A stretch of DNA of 64,000 bases from Orthonyx spaldingii (taxonomy: Eukaryota > Chordata > Aves > Passeriformes > Orthonychidae), in NCBI GenBank assembly GCA_013397795.1, contig VZTJ01004502.1, positions 1-64,000 on the forward strand. The letters run 5' to 3'. Within the stretch, counting starts at the first letter, position 1, and every line of letters begins with the position of its first letter. Positions 51,901-64,000 of this stretch are shown here, piece after piece. The notes under the pieces were generated by a model, which saw only the letters and a list, made by a program, of their open reading frames with translations, did no database searches and was not told the origin of the DNA. A program made the position numbers and the translations under genes.

Positions 51901-52479
51901 GTAAATAAAGCCACTAAAGACCAAACTGATTTACCTTCATCTACTGGAAAACCAGCTGGAGCAGTGAAGGATCCACAAGTGGGGAAGCCTTTGTAAGGAT
52001 GAGGAGGGAGAAATCAGCTGGACACAGAAACCACCTCATCCTGTCAGCCTCAAGTGCCTGTGTTTGTGACTCAGCCACCAAATGTGTTTCCCTGGGGAGA
52101 CTTGGGTCAGTAAATTCCTACAATTACTGTGCAAGCACATTGGCAGATTGATTTCCACACTTGCAATAAAGTCAAATTCAGAGCAAACACTGCCCAAGAA
52201 TCTGAATCGATATTCTCTGAAGGTATAAGTCATATTTCCACTTCCAATAATGGCACTTGCAGTAGTTAAAGGACTATAAAGAGAATATATATATATATGT
52301 ATATTTACTCACACACACACACATCAGAGAATTGCTAGAAGTCAGGTGTTTTAAAGAGGATGAGTAAGAGACAGAATAGTACCAGTAAGGTGTTGAATTC
52401 TTACCTGCAGTCCATCAGGATAAAAAGGCTCTTTTTCTGCACTTTTTCTGCATGGGAATAGCCAGAGTTTGTCCTGTGT
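48961..52479. other. Flank upstream of the CpG island, no gene recognised
   Basis: The sequence returns to AT-rich. A minus-strand donor-like site GCTGAG|GTGAGT occurs at about 49555 and could belong to an upstream alternative first exon, but there is no other support. Simple repeats include an AT/CA microsatellite at 52284-52323. The open frame at 49108-49836 overlaps other frames and shows no known domain. Confidence 0.5.
52284..52323. repeat. (AT)n then (CA)n microsatellite
   Basis: An AT-alternating segment at about 52284-52306 is followed by (CA)7 at 52310-52323. Confidence 0.85.
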
Positions 52480-52755
52480 TGATGCAGCTAGGGTGAGCCT
52501 TGGGGGTCTCCAAAGCAAGACAAAGGATTCTGCCCCCTCCCTCTCCCACCACTTTTGGAAGAGGAAAATCTGTTTTATTCCAGTGTTGGTAACCATAATG
52601 CACACTGACTTTATGTCCCTGAAAAGAACCTGGAATAAAACGCCCACCCTATCCCTGAGCATGGTTGTGAGGTGGTATCAATAATCCCAGGGTCCTGGCC
52701 ATGTCCCTCCTGACTACTGCAGAAATTAACCCTGTCCTGGCCAGGACCAGGACGG
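52480..52755 (-). mobile_element. Probable LTR remnant (ERVL-like) of avian type
   Basis: Read on the minus strand the right end begins 'GTCCTGGCCAGGACAGGG' 'TTAATTTCTGCAGTAG', continuing to 'ATGGCCAGGACCCTGGG'. This resembles the start of a common avian LTR ('tgtcctggt...ggatagagttaattt...'). An AATAAA on the minus strand at about 52636-52631 and a second near 52576 would fit an LTR poly(A) region. Ends and target duplication were not found. This is a family guess only. Confidence 0.35.
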
Positions 52756-54233
52756 GTGTACAGTGCATGTAGGATCTGGCCCAGATATGGTAAGAAGAAT
52801 ATAAATTTTGTCTACAGGTCACATCTGGGATATTAATTCAGTCACTTTAAAATAAATAGTATGTCAAGAAAAAAGTTTGTTGTATTTCCACTTATGTCTG
52901 GGATAGGAAAGAAAATCAGCTTCTGAGAGATCACAGTTCTATGTATTTTATGAGCCAGACTAGAAATTAATTCCCATGAAAAATTTACTGAAGCTCATTT
53001 CCCTGCTTTGTATAAATTAAACTTCTATATTTCTACTTCCAGTGAAACCAGCCATTGAACTAATTAGTATAAGGCATTATCCTGCTCTCCCTAAATAGCA
53101 ATGACTGCTGTATTGATTTATGGGCTTCAGCACCAAGCAGGGGAGGGTAAGAATAAAATCAGCTCTGAACTGTGTCCAGAGAACTCCACTTCCCCTCAGT
53201 GGTAGCTGTAGAAATAAGAATGAAAAAACTCTCATTTTAATAAAACATGAGTGCTATTACATGAAATGGTATCATATATTTTCTTATCTCCGAACACAGG
53301 ATATCTAGTTCTGTTTATCCTTAGCATGAACAAATCTTTGTGAATGCCTGAAAGTCGCATTTTTCCAGTGAAAATATGTACTTGTGGTTAACAGAAGACA
53401 AACATCCAAGCAATGGTTCTATAGATAGAAATGTTCTTTTCTCTAAATGCCTCTAAAAGATAGCTTTGTCCAAAACACACCCTATTTATTATTTATCCTT
53501 GCATATTTTTGTTTCCTACCCAACTGAGGGCAAACCTTACCTCTAAGCGATCACTTTTCAAGCAAAATAGTGTTAAATGGAACCACATGCCTTAGTGATT
53601 TACAGCATACATTACGTGGGCTCATGTTCACTGTCCTCAATAAATAACTATTTTGATTGTATTATAAGATCGCCTCCCTTAAACGCTTAAACATGAAATT
53701 TGTTACAGCCTCCTCAGTGAGAACAGACTGTTGTCAGTAGCTTTAGACAGTCTGCTACTGGCCAAGTCAATATGAAATTTGTCTGGAAGATGGGAGTTTT
53801 CAGCACTGTCAGAAGGATGAAAACAGTAAGTTGGTACAGTAGGTTTGTTTACATGGTTCCTCTGTTTGTGTTGGTATTCTGTTTAAAAGCTTTCACTAAA
53901 TACCTGCAACAGGTTTGAAGGAAAGGAGCTCTTAAGTTGAAGATCACCCCATCATTTATAATGCAGACAGGCATATATTTACAGAGGTTGTGGATTTTGA
54001 GAGCTCTAGAAGAGAACTTCAAAGCTTTAAGTTTGGGTTTCTCTGTACAAGAAACCTAACATAGCCAAAAGAGGTTAGTGAGACATCTGAATCCCAGTGA
54101 ATGGAAGCCAAATCCCAAAAGTTTAGCAAAATCCCTTCATCATCGTATTTTGAGTATCTCAACAATCCACAGTGAGCTACATTTTGAATTAGAAGAGTAT
54201 TTTATGGGGAGCTGTTGGGAAAACACCAGTACT

Positions 54234-54690
54234 ATTTTTTTTTTTCTCTTTTATTTTTAATTTATTTACAGTTCAATAGAACTTTTTACAGGAGCACAAC
54301 TCATTCTTCCCACATGGTCAGATGTAGATTTATAGCAGATGAGCCCATCACCCCATCAACCATGCATCTGATCCATTTGATGAACTGGGTCCTTCTTGCA
54401 CACGTGAAGTCCCATCTGCATCACAACTGCACCCAGGTCTGATTGTCCTGCAGGATCTTTGGCCTGTACACCACCACTTCCCAGCCACAGGAGACATCAG
54501 TCATTACTAATACATGCTTTGCACTAAATAAAGGGATGAATGTTGCAGTGATTGGCTCTCTCCACAAATAGCTCAGCTGACTGCTGTAAGGATCCCAGAC
54601 TTTGCTCAACAACAACAAATGCACTCAAATTTTCCAATAAGCTTAGTGCATAAAACCGAGGTTTTCAAATTGTAGCTGCTCCTTATGCAG
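54234..54690 (-). pseudogene. Possible processed retrocopy or retroposed 3' UTR with A-rich tail
   Basis: On the minus strand, an open stretch of 67 codons (54624-54421) ends in a stop. Weakly protein-like reading continues beyond it with further stops. Then comes 'GTAAATAAATTAAAAATAAAAGAG' (split here: GTAAATAAATT, AAAAATAAAAGAG) and a run of 11 A (plus-strand T-run at about 54234-54246). A poly(A)-signal-like AATAAA just before an A-run is the hallmark of retroposition. I do not recognise the parent, and no target duplication is visible. It could equally be unique DNA next to a T-rich tract. Confidence 0.3.
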
Positions 54691-56159
54691 TCAACAGAGA
54701 TGAGTGCCAGTCTCCCTCTGTGATGAGGTACCTCATCATTTAAAAAAAAAAATAATTAAAAATACTTCGGACAAGGAACACAACTTGTTCCTTAGTGTTT
54801 TCCGTATCTCTCCCTTGACTGCAGAGGGAGCCTCCATGTCTGCTTCTAAATGTCTAATGTTAAATGAGTGAAACCCACCCTGAAGTAGTACAGCTGAAGC
54901 CAACATAATTACATACAAAGTGTTTTCAGGATCAAGTCCAAAGGTTATTGAGGACTCTGTTATGAAAGGTGCTATTCATCTCAGCATTACAACCTGGAAA
55001 CAGAGCTGCCACATGTTGGTGTTCCTTGTTGAACAAAATTGCCGTCAGAGTCTGATGGAAAGTTATTTTATTCAAACTAAACTAGCAGATTTTTAATTGA
55101 TTTTGTATATTTCTACTTTCAGTATAAATCATTTATTCGGCTTCATACTAGATTTTATTCAGTTTACATCAGCAACGTTTCTAGATGTGGCTAGGCCTGG
55201 CTGCCATTCAGTCTTCAGGGCTAGGGCCTAAAAAATTAAAAAAAAAACAACAAAAAATGAAAATCTAAAAAGTTTAGCATCATTGAAACCGTGTGCATCT
55301 ATATAAAATGCTGATATATTCAGTGGCTCTATCAGCTGAGAAAACTGTAACTTGACCCGAAATGGGAAGGATCCCAGTGCATTCAAGAGCCAGCATTTGA
55401 TACTTTGGTTTGGGGAGATAACTTCTGCCTTAGCAAACTGCAGATATGAAGTGAAATGTGAAATACAGGTTGGTTTGGTTTGATGGATTTTAACATTTTC
55501 TGGTTCAAATTTTCTTCTTTCAGTAAATGAAGACTTGGGACATTGATTGCAAAGAGAGCAGAACCTGAGGCCATGGAAAAGAAGTGGCAGTTCCGTTGCT
55601 GCACTCACAAAATGCTTTTGAAAACAGACATTTACACCAAGGGGTGGAAAGATGCTGTATCTACCAAGTCAGTGCAAAGCTCCAGGTGCTTTCAGATCAC
55701 TAAGAAACTTAAGTAAACCAGAGCTTTATATTAAAAAGGAAGACTGCAATTTCTACAGATAGGGTACTTTTCAACAGTTTTGCTCATCATAGAAAAATAC
55801 AATCAGTTTAACTTTTTCCTAAGTAGTTAAATATTGATTAGATTGGAAGTAGAAAGAAAAGGAAATTAAGCTAATGTCTTAACTTACATATTCTTTCATT
55901 GGTGCCACTGGACGTATTTCCATAACACATTATTATTATTTAATAATTATATCAGTCTCATCTACTTGGCAGCTACACGTTAATGTCAGCTAGATGAGCA
56001 GATTTCATATATGTAGGGAAATACTTTAAGGCCAAAACTGTGATTTGATCACTTATCTCTGACTTGACTAAGGAATTTCAGTGGATGATCCCTGAGTTCA
56101 ACCTTCAGCCTCAGGCTGAGCTAGAACAGATACATAAGAAAAAATGCCAGTCCTGAGCT

Positions 56160-56210
56160 AAGTAACTGGGAAGAAGAGAAATAGCCAAGTAACTAGAAAG
56201 AAGATAAATC
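56160..56210 (+). repeat. Imperfect tandem duplication of about 26 bp
   Basis: Units 56160-56186 and 56187-56210 both begin aagtaact and continue with gaa/aga-rich sequence. They differ by a few substitutions and a short gap. Confidence 0.7.
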
Positions 56211-56620
56211 TCTGGAGAAGTCGTTCCAATGGCTAACAACCATGATCATTATCAAGATAACTGATTTTTTGGTAGTGCTAGAGCAAATCCCATTGTAGCA
56301 GTATGTTTCATCATCCTGACTTTTGGAAGGCAAAGGTACAACATCAAATTAGTTTGGCACATTAAGGTCTCTGAATACATGAGACCCAATAGACTATTTA
56401 CCAGACATAAATGTATTTTCGGCAAAACTGAAAAGCAGAACAGATCCAGATGTATGTTAGGGATTTCTGGGTTATGTCTAAACAGGCTAAAAATACCTGA
56501 TAACTTTTAGAGTTTACCTGGGAGTAATTACATGGGAGTACTGACATCTATTCTATATGTGGATGTCAGAAGGATCAAAGAATCACACTGTTCTATTTGT
56601 GAAGCTCTTGGTTGAGAAAT

Positions 56621-56680
56621 TAAAAAAAAAAAAACCAAAAAAAACAAACAAACAAAAAAAAAAACCAACAAAAAACCAAT
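56621..56680 (+). repeat. A-rich simple sequence
   Basis: Runs of A are interrupted by cc and caaac. This is low complexity and may be a decayed retroposon tail. Confidence 0.65.
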
Positions 56681-57880
56681 AGTTAAAAATGTATTTCAAT
56701 AGAAAATAATAAACACAAATAAAATAGAATGAGGGATACAAATGAAGTGACTGGTCACAATAGAAGCATCTGCAAGGCCATAAAGAGCTCAAATATATAA
56801 CTGAGCTGTAATTTATGTGACCGAGGGACAGATACTGATCCAGCTTCCTACATTCTTCCAAGATGTATCTTGTAACACTGAGGATTGCTGCCAGAATCAC
56901 TCTGTATTGCAGCAGCCCTCTTCTAGAGAAGACCAAAATTACGATAAAGGAGGAATATTCTCATTAAATAAGGCGCTTTTAAAAATACTGGTGAAAGTAC
57001 ACTTTTGTTTCCTCACTTCCTATTTTTCAGCTTGTGACCCCTTCTGTTCCTCTCTTTGGGATACTCCTTGGTCATGCAGAAAGATCAACCATGCAAGTGA
57101 AAGCCAAAAGTAAGACATTAATTATGATCCAGTCACCTGAGACTCCCAATTAGTCCAAGAAGGGAAACAGGCACCTCCAAAGAATACGTGATCCTGCTCT
57201 AGAAAGGTCAGATGACTTCTTCTTTGGAGAAGCCCCCCAAAGGCTGTGCATGGTGACTTGTTCATTGTCTGAACTTTAATCTGCAGATATGTCAAGTCAG
57301 GTGAGGTGACTCTCACCCATAACTAACCCACAGGGGATGTTTGTCTGTGTAGTGCCATTCTTCCTGTCACCTTTGATGGTCTCTTGCTGGTTTGTGATTA
57401 AAATCTGGTGTAGTCTAGGAAAATAATGGATTTTCCTGTGCATTTGTATAATGTCTGATAATTAGTTGTAACTTTTTCTGAAGTCTTTAGTTATGATACC
57501 AGTATTTATAATTGAAATATTTATATTTCATATAAATAAATGAAAGCAGATTGAACTGGCAATTGCTGCGAAGAACAGAAAGGAAATTTTCACCTGCATA
57601 TTTTACTGGCATTAAAAAGTTTAAAAGCAGTGTGCGACTGTTGGTTAATGTTGGGTTCAATTCTTTCATTTACATAAATTATGGGATTCTTTTAAGTTGT
57701 GCACTGATATATAACTCTGCAGATCACTGAGGAATTATATACATGCTGTTGAATTAGGTGCTAACTCAAGCATAAGGTGGGTTTTTTCAATGCATTTCTG
57801 TAATTTAAATTGTGAAGGTTGTCAGTCTGACTTACCAAAATCTTTCTTTTGGTTTCAATCAGAGTGAAATCCCAGTCTTC

Positions 57881-57959
57881 TGACTTTGATGGCGAAAAGG
57901 TTCCTCCCAAATTCAGAAGCCAGAATACAAGAGCGTGGCTCTGAATACTATCAAAGTCA
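57881..57959. other. Nested imperfect inverted repeat (hairpin-forming)
   Basis: The outer arms tgactttgat (57881-57890) and atcaaagtca (57950-57959) are perfect 10-bp complements. The inner arms attcagaagcca (57911-57922) and tggctctgaat (57936-57946) pair with one bulge. The loop is about 13 nt. It could be a decayed MITE or a small structured RNA. The sequence shows only the fold potential. Confidence 0.6.
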
Positions 57960-60194
57960 AAGAGCCATAAGGATACCTACTTACCAAAAGACTTTCATAA
58001 ACCATAGGCTCATACGTTTACTGTCAATGAACAAACCCAGTGTAGTAATACATCTAAAATCTTAGGAAACTTCACTGCAAAATGAGGGATTGATCTGCCT
58101 CAGGAATATTCACAAGCCTGTAGTTTCTAGAGCAGAACTAAATGCCCAGGTTGGTCCCAATGTTATTTGCTTTTATTTTCTATGGAATGAATTTTAATAC
58201 ACTTTTCTTGGCCTGCAAAGCCTGTTTGGAACTTCAGTCTTTGATATTTTTATTCATCCCTTACACATAACATCATTCATCTGCCTGGTTTTATAAGATG
58301 TTGGCTGTCTGAAAGCACAAAAGCTGTTTCTTTTGGCAACATTGTTCAGGATCTCGGTTTCAAAAGCGAACCATAGCTAAGGAATATGTACTTTGTGTAC
58401 ATGTAATGCAGTATTTTACTTTTCTAAAAATCCAGCAAATTTATATTGCAGGTGCAAGTTGTCAAAACTTGTGGTTCTTTCCATTCAGCCCAGAGACATA
58501 ACTGTATCCATATTTTTATGATATACCAGTTGCATGCTTTAATTGTAAATTATATACATACTGTTCATTTGATGGCATTTTCTTTGTGTTTATTGACTCC
58601 AGAATTAAACTATAAAGGAAAACAGACTTGGCAAGGATCTAGGTGGTTTTTGGAGTGATGTGAAGCAACTCGCTCCCGGTTTTTGTGGTGCTTGTGGCAG
58701 AAATGGGTTCCGTGCTCATGGCTTTGTGGCATATCTTTGGATGGCTGTGCAAGCGCACATTCTTCATATTCCAAAACTGTTAGTTGGAATTCACTGGAAA
58801 ATGTCTAAGCCTGGTTTTGTGATACCACACCACTGACGAGGCACAATACAAACCATGCATCAAAATGTTATTTTTGTAATGGACAATGCCCATTAGTTCC
58901 GCTCCTTTCGTATGTGGCCATCAGAATCAAGACCTGTGCATCAAGAGAAGCAGCTCATGCACGTCAGACTTATTTCTGGGATAGAACAATGAGAGGTTTT
59001 GCAAACCCTACACATAAAAAAAAAAGTAGTAGCAGAAGTTATTATAATAATATTCCAATGCAAAACCAAACATGCACAAAAATAACAAAGGAAGATCCCT
59101 CTGGGAACTGAATTTTATGTTTTACTTTCATCTGGAGACAATCAGGAGATCCAAATTTTCATCCTAATCCACAGAAAAAAACACCAGAAAACCAGAACAA
59201 TTACAGAGATGTAATCTTTAGCACTCTGTAGTTTTTCGATCTAGGACATGTTTTGGTTTTTTTTCTCTTAACTCCATTTCTGGAAGATCTGCTCTGTAGC
59301 AGGGGCTGCAGTGGGAAAAGTGACAAATAGCAGTGAGGGTGAGGAAGGAGGACGTGTGGGAGAAGACACTGTGTGAAAAGGAGGTAAGCTGGGGATGCAC
59401 GAACACCTCAGACAAATGTAGAAGGACAAGCTGAAGAGCACAGCTATGGGAAGGAGCAGCCGGACGGAGATGAAGGTGAGAATTTCTTCCTGCAATCACT
59501 ATGAGCCCCTCTCAAGGCTGCTGCAGAAATTTGTCTGTGTCAAGACCTCTGCATGGCACTCACTCACCAAAGGGCCTCAAGATTTTATTTTTTACTATGC
59601 AGGAAGCGCCACAGCCTCAGAATGTCACTGTTAGTCCTGTGCAGTCCAAAGGGGAACATGGGCAGGTCAGAAGTCTGCAAAGCATTTAAGGCAAGATAGA
59701 AACCACCAGGGAAAATTCCCAGAGCCAGCCAAATTTCACTACTCCTCTGCGAAACAAGGGAGGTTTTAAGACTTGTGAATCTCAGATCCCATGAGTCACA
59801 GGATGGATTCTTCAACTGCTAATCTCAACTTTGGGGAATGACTCTTAAAGTTTTGAGTAGTCACATCTTCAAGTTAGGAGAAACAGCAGATTCTTTTCTC
59901 AGGATCAGCCACTTAATTAAATATAGAATATCTACTCAGTTACAGTCATCCAGACCCATTGACCTAAAATTTTTAGTCTCACAGTATTCCTTTAAAGTCC
60001 AGCATTTTCTCCATGAACACTCAAGAAGAAAAATGTGATAGAATTTGCAACTGTCGTATTACATATGTTCTCCAAAGAACAGATAATCTTCTGGCAGACA
60101 TAAACTCACCAAATTGTGAAGGAAATTGTAGTACAAAAACCTCCCATATTTTTCTTAACTGATACCCCACAATGGTACTAACATTTTTCATAAC

Positions 60195-60250
60195 ATGATA
60201 TATATGGGATATATATATATATTTTATAATGTTATATATATATATATAGA
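60195..60250. repeat. AT-alternating microsatellite, self-complementary
   Basis: (TA)n-type tracts are separated by gggat and attttataatgt. The two halves are complementary, so the region could extrude a cruciform. Confidence 0.85.
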
Positions 60251-61310
60251 AAGATAATGTGTGAAAATATACTTAAGGTTCACTTCTACCATTTTTCAGT
60301 GAGGGCACCATTCAAAATGGCATGTATTTTTTCTAAGCAAATCTTGCCTTCTAGCAGATTGTTTTGCATGTGTCCTTTAGAGGAATCTTTGCACCTTCCT
60401 CCGATTCTTGGAAAAAAGTGGCATTTGCTGGAGCAAGGATGAGAAAAGGAAAAGATTTGTTTTCTCTTTGAATGGTTGTGCTCTTTTTTTCATTTTTGGA
60501 ACCAGAAAGAGGGATTTTAAGCAGGTGCTTTAGATTCTCATATTTGATTAAAGCAAATATACTTCTTCATTTAAAAAAAAAGGCAAATATTTGTAATTTG
60601 TCACTTTTTTTTAATCTCGAGTCTTTCTGCTGACATAAACAATAGAGTTCTGGCAGAGGGTTTTTTGGTTGTATTTTTGGTGTCCCAGGTATCTCTGCAG
60701 ATTTCTCTAGGTCTGTGTTTCATTATGTCACTTTGCCCCCTCCATGACCTCTAAGCTGTGTTATTTTCTGTATCTGGTATAGCAAAATACCCCAAAACAA
60801 ATACTAGTATGGCTTAGTGAAGAGTGAATTGTAAGTCATTGAAATTAACAATAAATGTAAAATTTTTTGGTTGCAGGAGGTTTTTTGACTCAGGACTCAA
60901 GCCTTTGTTCTTGCTTTGTCATTATGAACAGGGTGGGTTTTTTTCTTGTCTCTGTATGTTACACACTAAATTTGCAGCTCAGTTCAATAGCAGATCCTTG
61001 GCTGATGCAGCAGCACTGACCTCGATGAAGCTGTGCTGAAACATTGCAATGGACTGAAAATATGAACTCTGTTGTGAATTGCACAATATCCTACCACTTA
61101 CGCCAAGTAATACAGTCTGTTTTCTCGAAAAAGAACAAGTGGTGAAATAATTTATTAAAATAAAATTATAAATTACTCATTTTCCATTGCTGCAGTGGGT
61201 TAGAGCTAAAGTATATTAAACATGTTAGTCTTCTATGTATAAGCAGCCATAACTTCAGAAACTTGGTTTCAGTAGAGAATGGCTAATTTGTGCTAGGTGT
61301 AGGCAGACCC

Positions 61311-61328
61311 CACTTGACATGTCAAGTG
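61311..61328. promoter_or_regulatory. 18-bp perfect palindrome cacttgacatgtcaagtg
   Basis: The sequence equals its own reverse complement. Each half carries TCAAGTG, the core of NK2-class homeodomain sites, in inverted orientation. A regulatory role is inferred; chance occurrence cannot be excluded. Confidence 0.4.
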
Positions 61329-63000
61329 AAAGTAGTAAAATGCTTTAAAAGTGTCAACATTTTGCAGTGAGAGGTGTTTTCGCTGGGGTTCGTTTGGGGT
61401 TTGTTTTCAGAACAAATTCAAATAGGAATTTCAAAAGCATTTTTACGTTGACAAACATTAATTTCCCCTGGATGATTTTCGCCTTTGGCTTTTCATCCTC
61501 ATTACTGAATTGGAATTCTACACAGAACCTTATCAAGCTCGGAGCAGAGACAATCAATTGTGAAATATCAGCAGTGTTTACAACCTATTACTTTTTCATA
61601 TAAGAGCATTTCCAAAGTGTTCAAAGACAGAATGTTTTTTTGTTCCATATCAGTTTGGTCCTATCTCAGCTCTGTTTTGCTTCTGTTTGCCAGACTAACC
61701 TACACCATGATCTTGGTTTTGCCTTTTGTCATTTTATCTTTCTACTATGACACACTCACATGTGTGCAAGACTCAGAATTTCTGCTGTACATTGTTACAT
61801 AAAAAGACACCATTAATGAGAATAAAATTCTATGTAACATACAAAAGTTTTCTGAACTATTTTATGACACTTTAACCACTGTCCTGATTAATAATCCTGA
61901 TTGGACTCAGCAACTCTGAGGGGGAAAGACACACATGCAGGTTGTGGTCATCACAACCAGGTGTTATCAGCTGCTGACCTGCCTGACTAAAGGAATTGCA
62001 CCAAGCACTTTTCATAGATATATATTTTTCCATTCCACTGTCTCCATTACTTAAAGGGTGAAGGAAACACTGCATATATTTATCCTGCTGTGCACTACCA
62101 AAACGCAGAAATTCAGATAAAGTAGACTTGCTGAGAAGCCTTGCAAACTTGTGTCCTTCATTCCAAATAAAATAATGTTTAAAATTATACAGAACAAATT
62201 AAATTATGTATGGATGGTTTGTCATTTTTCAGCCAGTGGGAGATCTTTTCTTTATAGCAAAAGATGGAGTTAAAACGGTTTCTTGAATATCTCAACATAT
62301 ACATTTTGAAATGTTCTAAATAACCTTCCCCAGTGCCTCACTAATTTTAAGATTGTCTTACCCTTTAAGTGACCTGATCGTAGTCACTTATGCAGCCAAC
62401 TAATTCCCTGACTTGTTCATTAAGATTATTATTGAAAACCTTAAATATTCATTATGTGTGAGCACAATGAGAACAGGACAAGTTCTTGGCTCACTGCTAA
62501 TAAAAGATAAGTTTATTTTTTACCTTGAAAGGGAAAAAGAAAAGACGACTATTTCTCAATGTAAGCCTGTAAGAAAGATGATTCTTGAATATCTTAAATG
62601 TATGCACATAAAAGACATGTAATTACTCCATATGAAAAGAAATCTGTGAAGGGATTTTACTCTAGGGCAAGAGTTGCTGAGTATATAAACTAAATTAAAA
62701 TAAACCGTAGGAAAATTATGGGATAAAAGACAAAGCAAGCTCTTCAACCTCTGGGAAATTGAGCAAATCAGACAGGAAGTTTTGTATATACAAAACTATA
62801 AAAGATATAGTTTAAATCACTGTAATTACAGGAGTTGATGCCCTGTGGAATAAACCTCTTCAGGAAGTTTGTTTTTACGACCTTAACCTGATAGAAGATG
62901 AATTCAGTTGAAGTTTTTAAGGTTCAAACAAGAGCTGAAAGGTGAAAAATCCATGGTAGGAGGTTTGACTACCATTATAAGGATAGCTATATACCTACCT

Positions 63001-63016
63001 GTATATATATATAGTT
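63001..63016. repeat. Short (TA)n tract
   Basis: gtatatatatatag is a minor microsatellite. Confidence 0.7.
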
Positions 63017-64000
63017 ATGAGGTTATAGTTATAGTTAAATGTGTTAGAGGGTGTTGTTGGACCTGAACAGAACTTTGAGCAGCCCTGAATTCAGTTTCCA
63101 GATTCTTTGCATTTTTATTATTACTTTTTATGTGATTACATACATGCTAGCTACAAAATTCTGTGAAATGCTATGCCAAAACTAACATGCAAGAGGAAAA
63201 ATCATAGCAGCTTACAGAGGACATTTTTAAGGCATTGATAAATGAAATGTTCATTTCTTTCGATCAAAGCATCTCATGCTGGAAGCAGTGTAACATATTT
63301 CAATATATCACTGTTGCTAAAACAGTTTTTTTCAGATGAAAAGGTGCTGACAACGTTTTTATAACCATTTCTATACATGACGAACAACTCTCATATGCAA
63401 ATCATCTCCATCATTTTTTTCTGTCAAGGAGTAGAATGAATTGCTCTGTACAATATTTTGCGAAGTGATTTCTTGGATTGATTCTGGTTGTTCTGTTTGT
63501 TGAATAGGTAAGTGAATTTTTTTCATTTTCAGAACAAGCAGTGTTTGTGGTGTTGCTCAGTTCTTCTCTCGTCAGGTTTGCACTTAGTAACAGCAGGAGC
63601 TGAGTTGTCTCTGGATGAGTAACAGGTGTGGGATTGGCGCATTTCTGTGAGAAAGAGGAAAGTGTTTGGGAGAGGTTTGAGGGTAGTGGGAATAGCTCTG
63701 GCATCCACAAAGTGTGAGGAAAAGGAGAGAGCTGGCGGCCAGTTTTGCCCCTTCGAATTTCTAAGTGTAGTTTCAGGATTTCAGGGAACTTTCGCTGATT
63801 TGGAAAAAAAAAAATTGATCATTAGAAAGACCCTAGGTTTTGTTAATCTTAGAAAAACTTTCTTCATGTTTCCAGTTGGCAGGAAGTTTTGAAAAGAAAT
63901 CTTTCCGTTTGATTCAGAAAGATAACAGATTTTCGTTGTGAAAAGCCTTGAACATTCATCTCCCCATGATTTAATTAACCTTATAGATAATTATAACAAA

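Larger units (their letters stand above)
54700..64000. other. Intergenic DNA upstream of the presumed promoter, no gene recognised
   Basis: AT-rich sequence. None of the short open frames shows a known domain or convincing splice sites. Apart from the listed repeats, hairpin and palindrome I see nothing supportable. Distal enhancers may be present but cannot be recognised without alignment. Confidence 0.55.

Noticed and set aside
1..64000. A novel multi-gene or defence-type system
   Set aside because: The window is bird intron and intergenic DNA with one semaphorin exon. No gene cluster, CRISPR array, tRNA or rRNA was recognised.

Overview
This window is vertebrate nuclear DNA, almost certainly from a bird and probably a passerine. 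The evidence is CR1 LINE fragments with the avian-type 3' end, two solo LTRs of endogenous-retrovirus type, few and old interspersed repeats, and one recognisable coding exon of a vertebrate semaphorin. Apart from that exon, the longer translations are not supported as genes: they lack recognisable domains, overlap on both strands, and are short or lie in GC-rich DNA.

The coding exon is on the minus strand at 6478-6592. It encodes the signal peptide and first mature residues of SEMA3D (class 3 secreted semaphorin D), with 76 nt of 5' UTR in the same exon (6593-6668). A clean acceptor lies at 6669-6670 and a clean donor at 6476-6477. The rest of the protein must lie to the left of base 1, because no other semaphorin exon was recognised. 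To the right, a CpG island at about 47930-48960 is the best candidate for the SEMA3D promoter and non-coding first exon. If so, the 5' UTR intron is about 42 kb and everything beyond about 49 kb is upstream intergenic DNA. That link is inference; only RNA data would prove it.

The long intron holds two solo LTRs, both in the same orientation as SEMA3D and both with a 6-bp target duplication (8397-8823 and 15653-16361). It also holds CR1 fragments at 17260-17475, 21320-21660 and 42791-42865 plus a weaker one near 25390, two old MIR-like SINE remnants (7400-7575, 37890-37990), and simple repeats. A block at 10060-10510 looks like a promoter or LTR, with a CRE-like site, a TATA box, AATAAA and a possible minus-strand splice donor. 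The upstream region beyond 49 kb contains a probable LTR remnant (52480-52755), a possible processed retrocopy with an A-rich tail (54234-54690), AT microsatellites, a nested hairpin (57881-57959) and an 18-bp perfect palindrome (61311-61328).

There is no CRISPR array, operon, defence system or other prokaryote-like system here. The most useful points are the SEMA3D start exon, the possible alternative first exon or promoter near 10 kb, and the two sense-oriented LTRs that bring promoter and poly(A) signals into the first intron.
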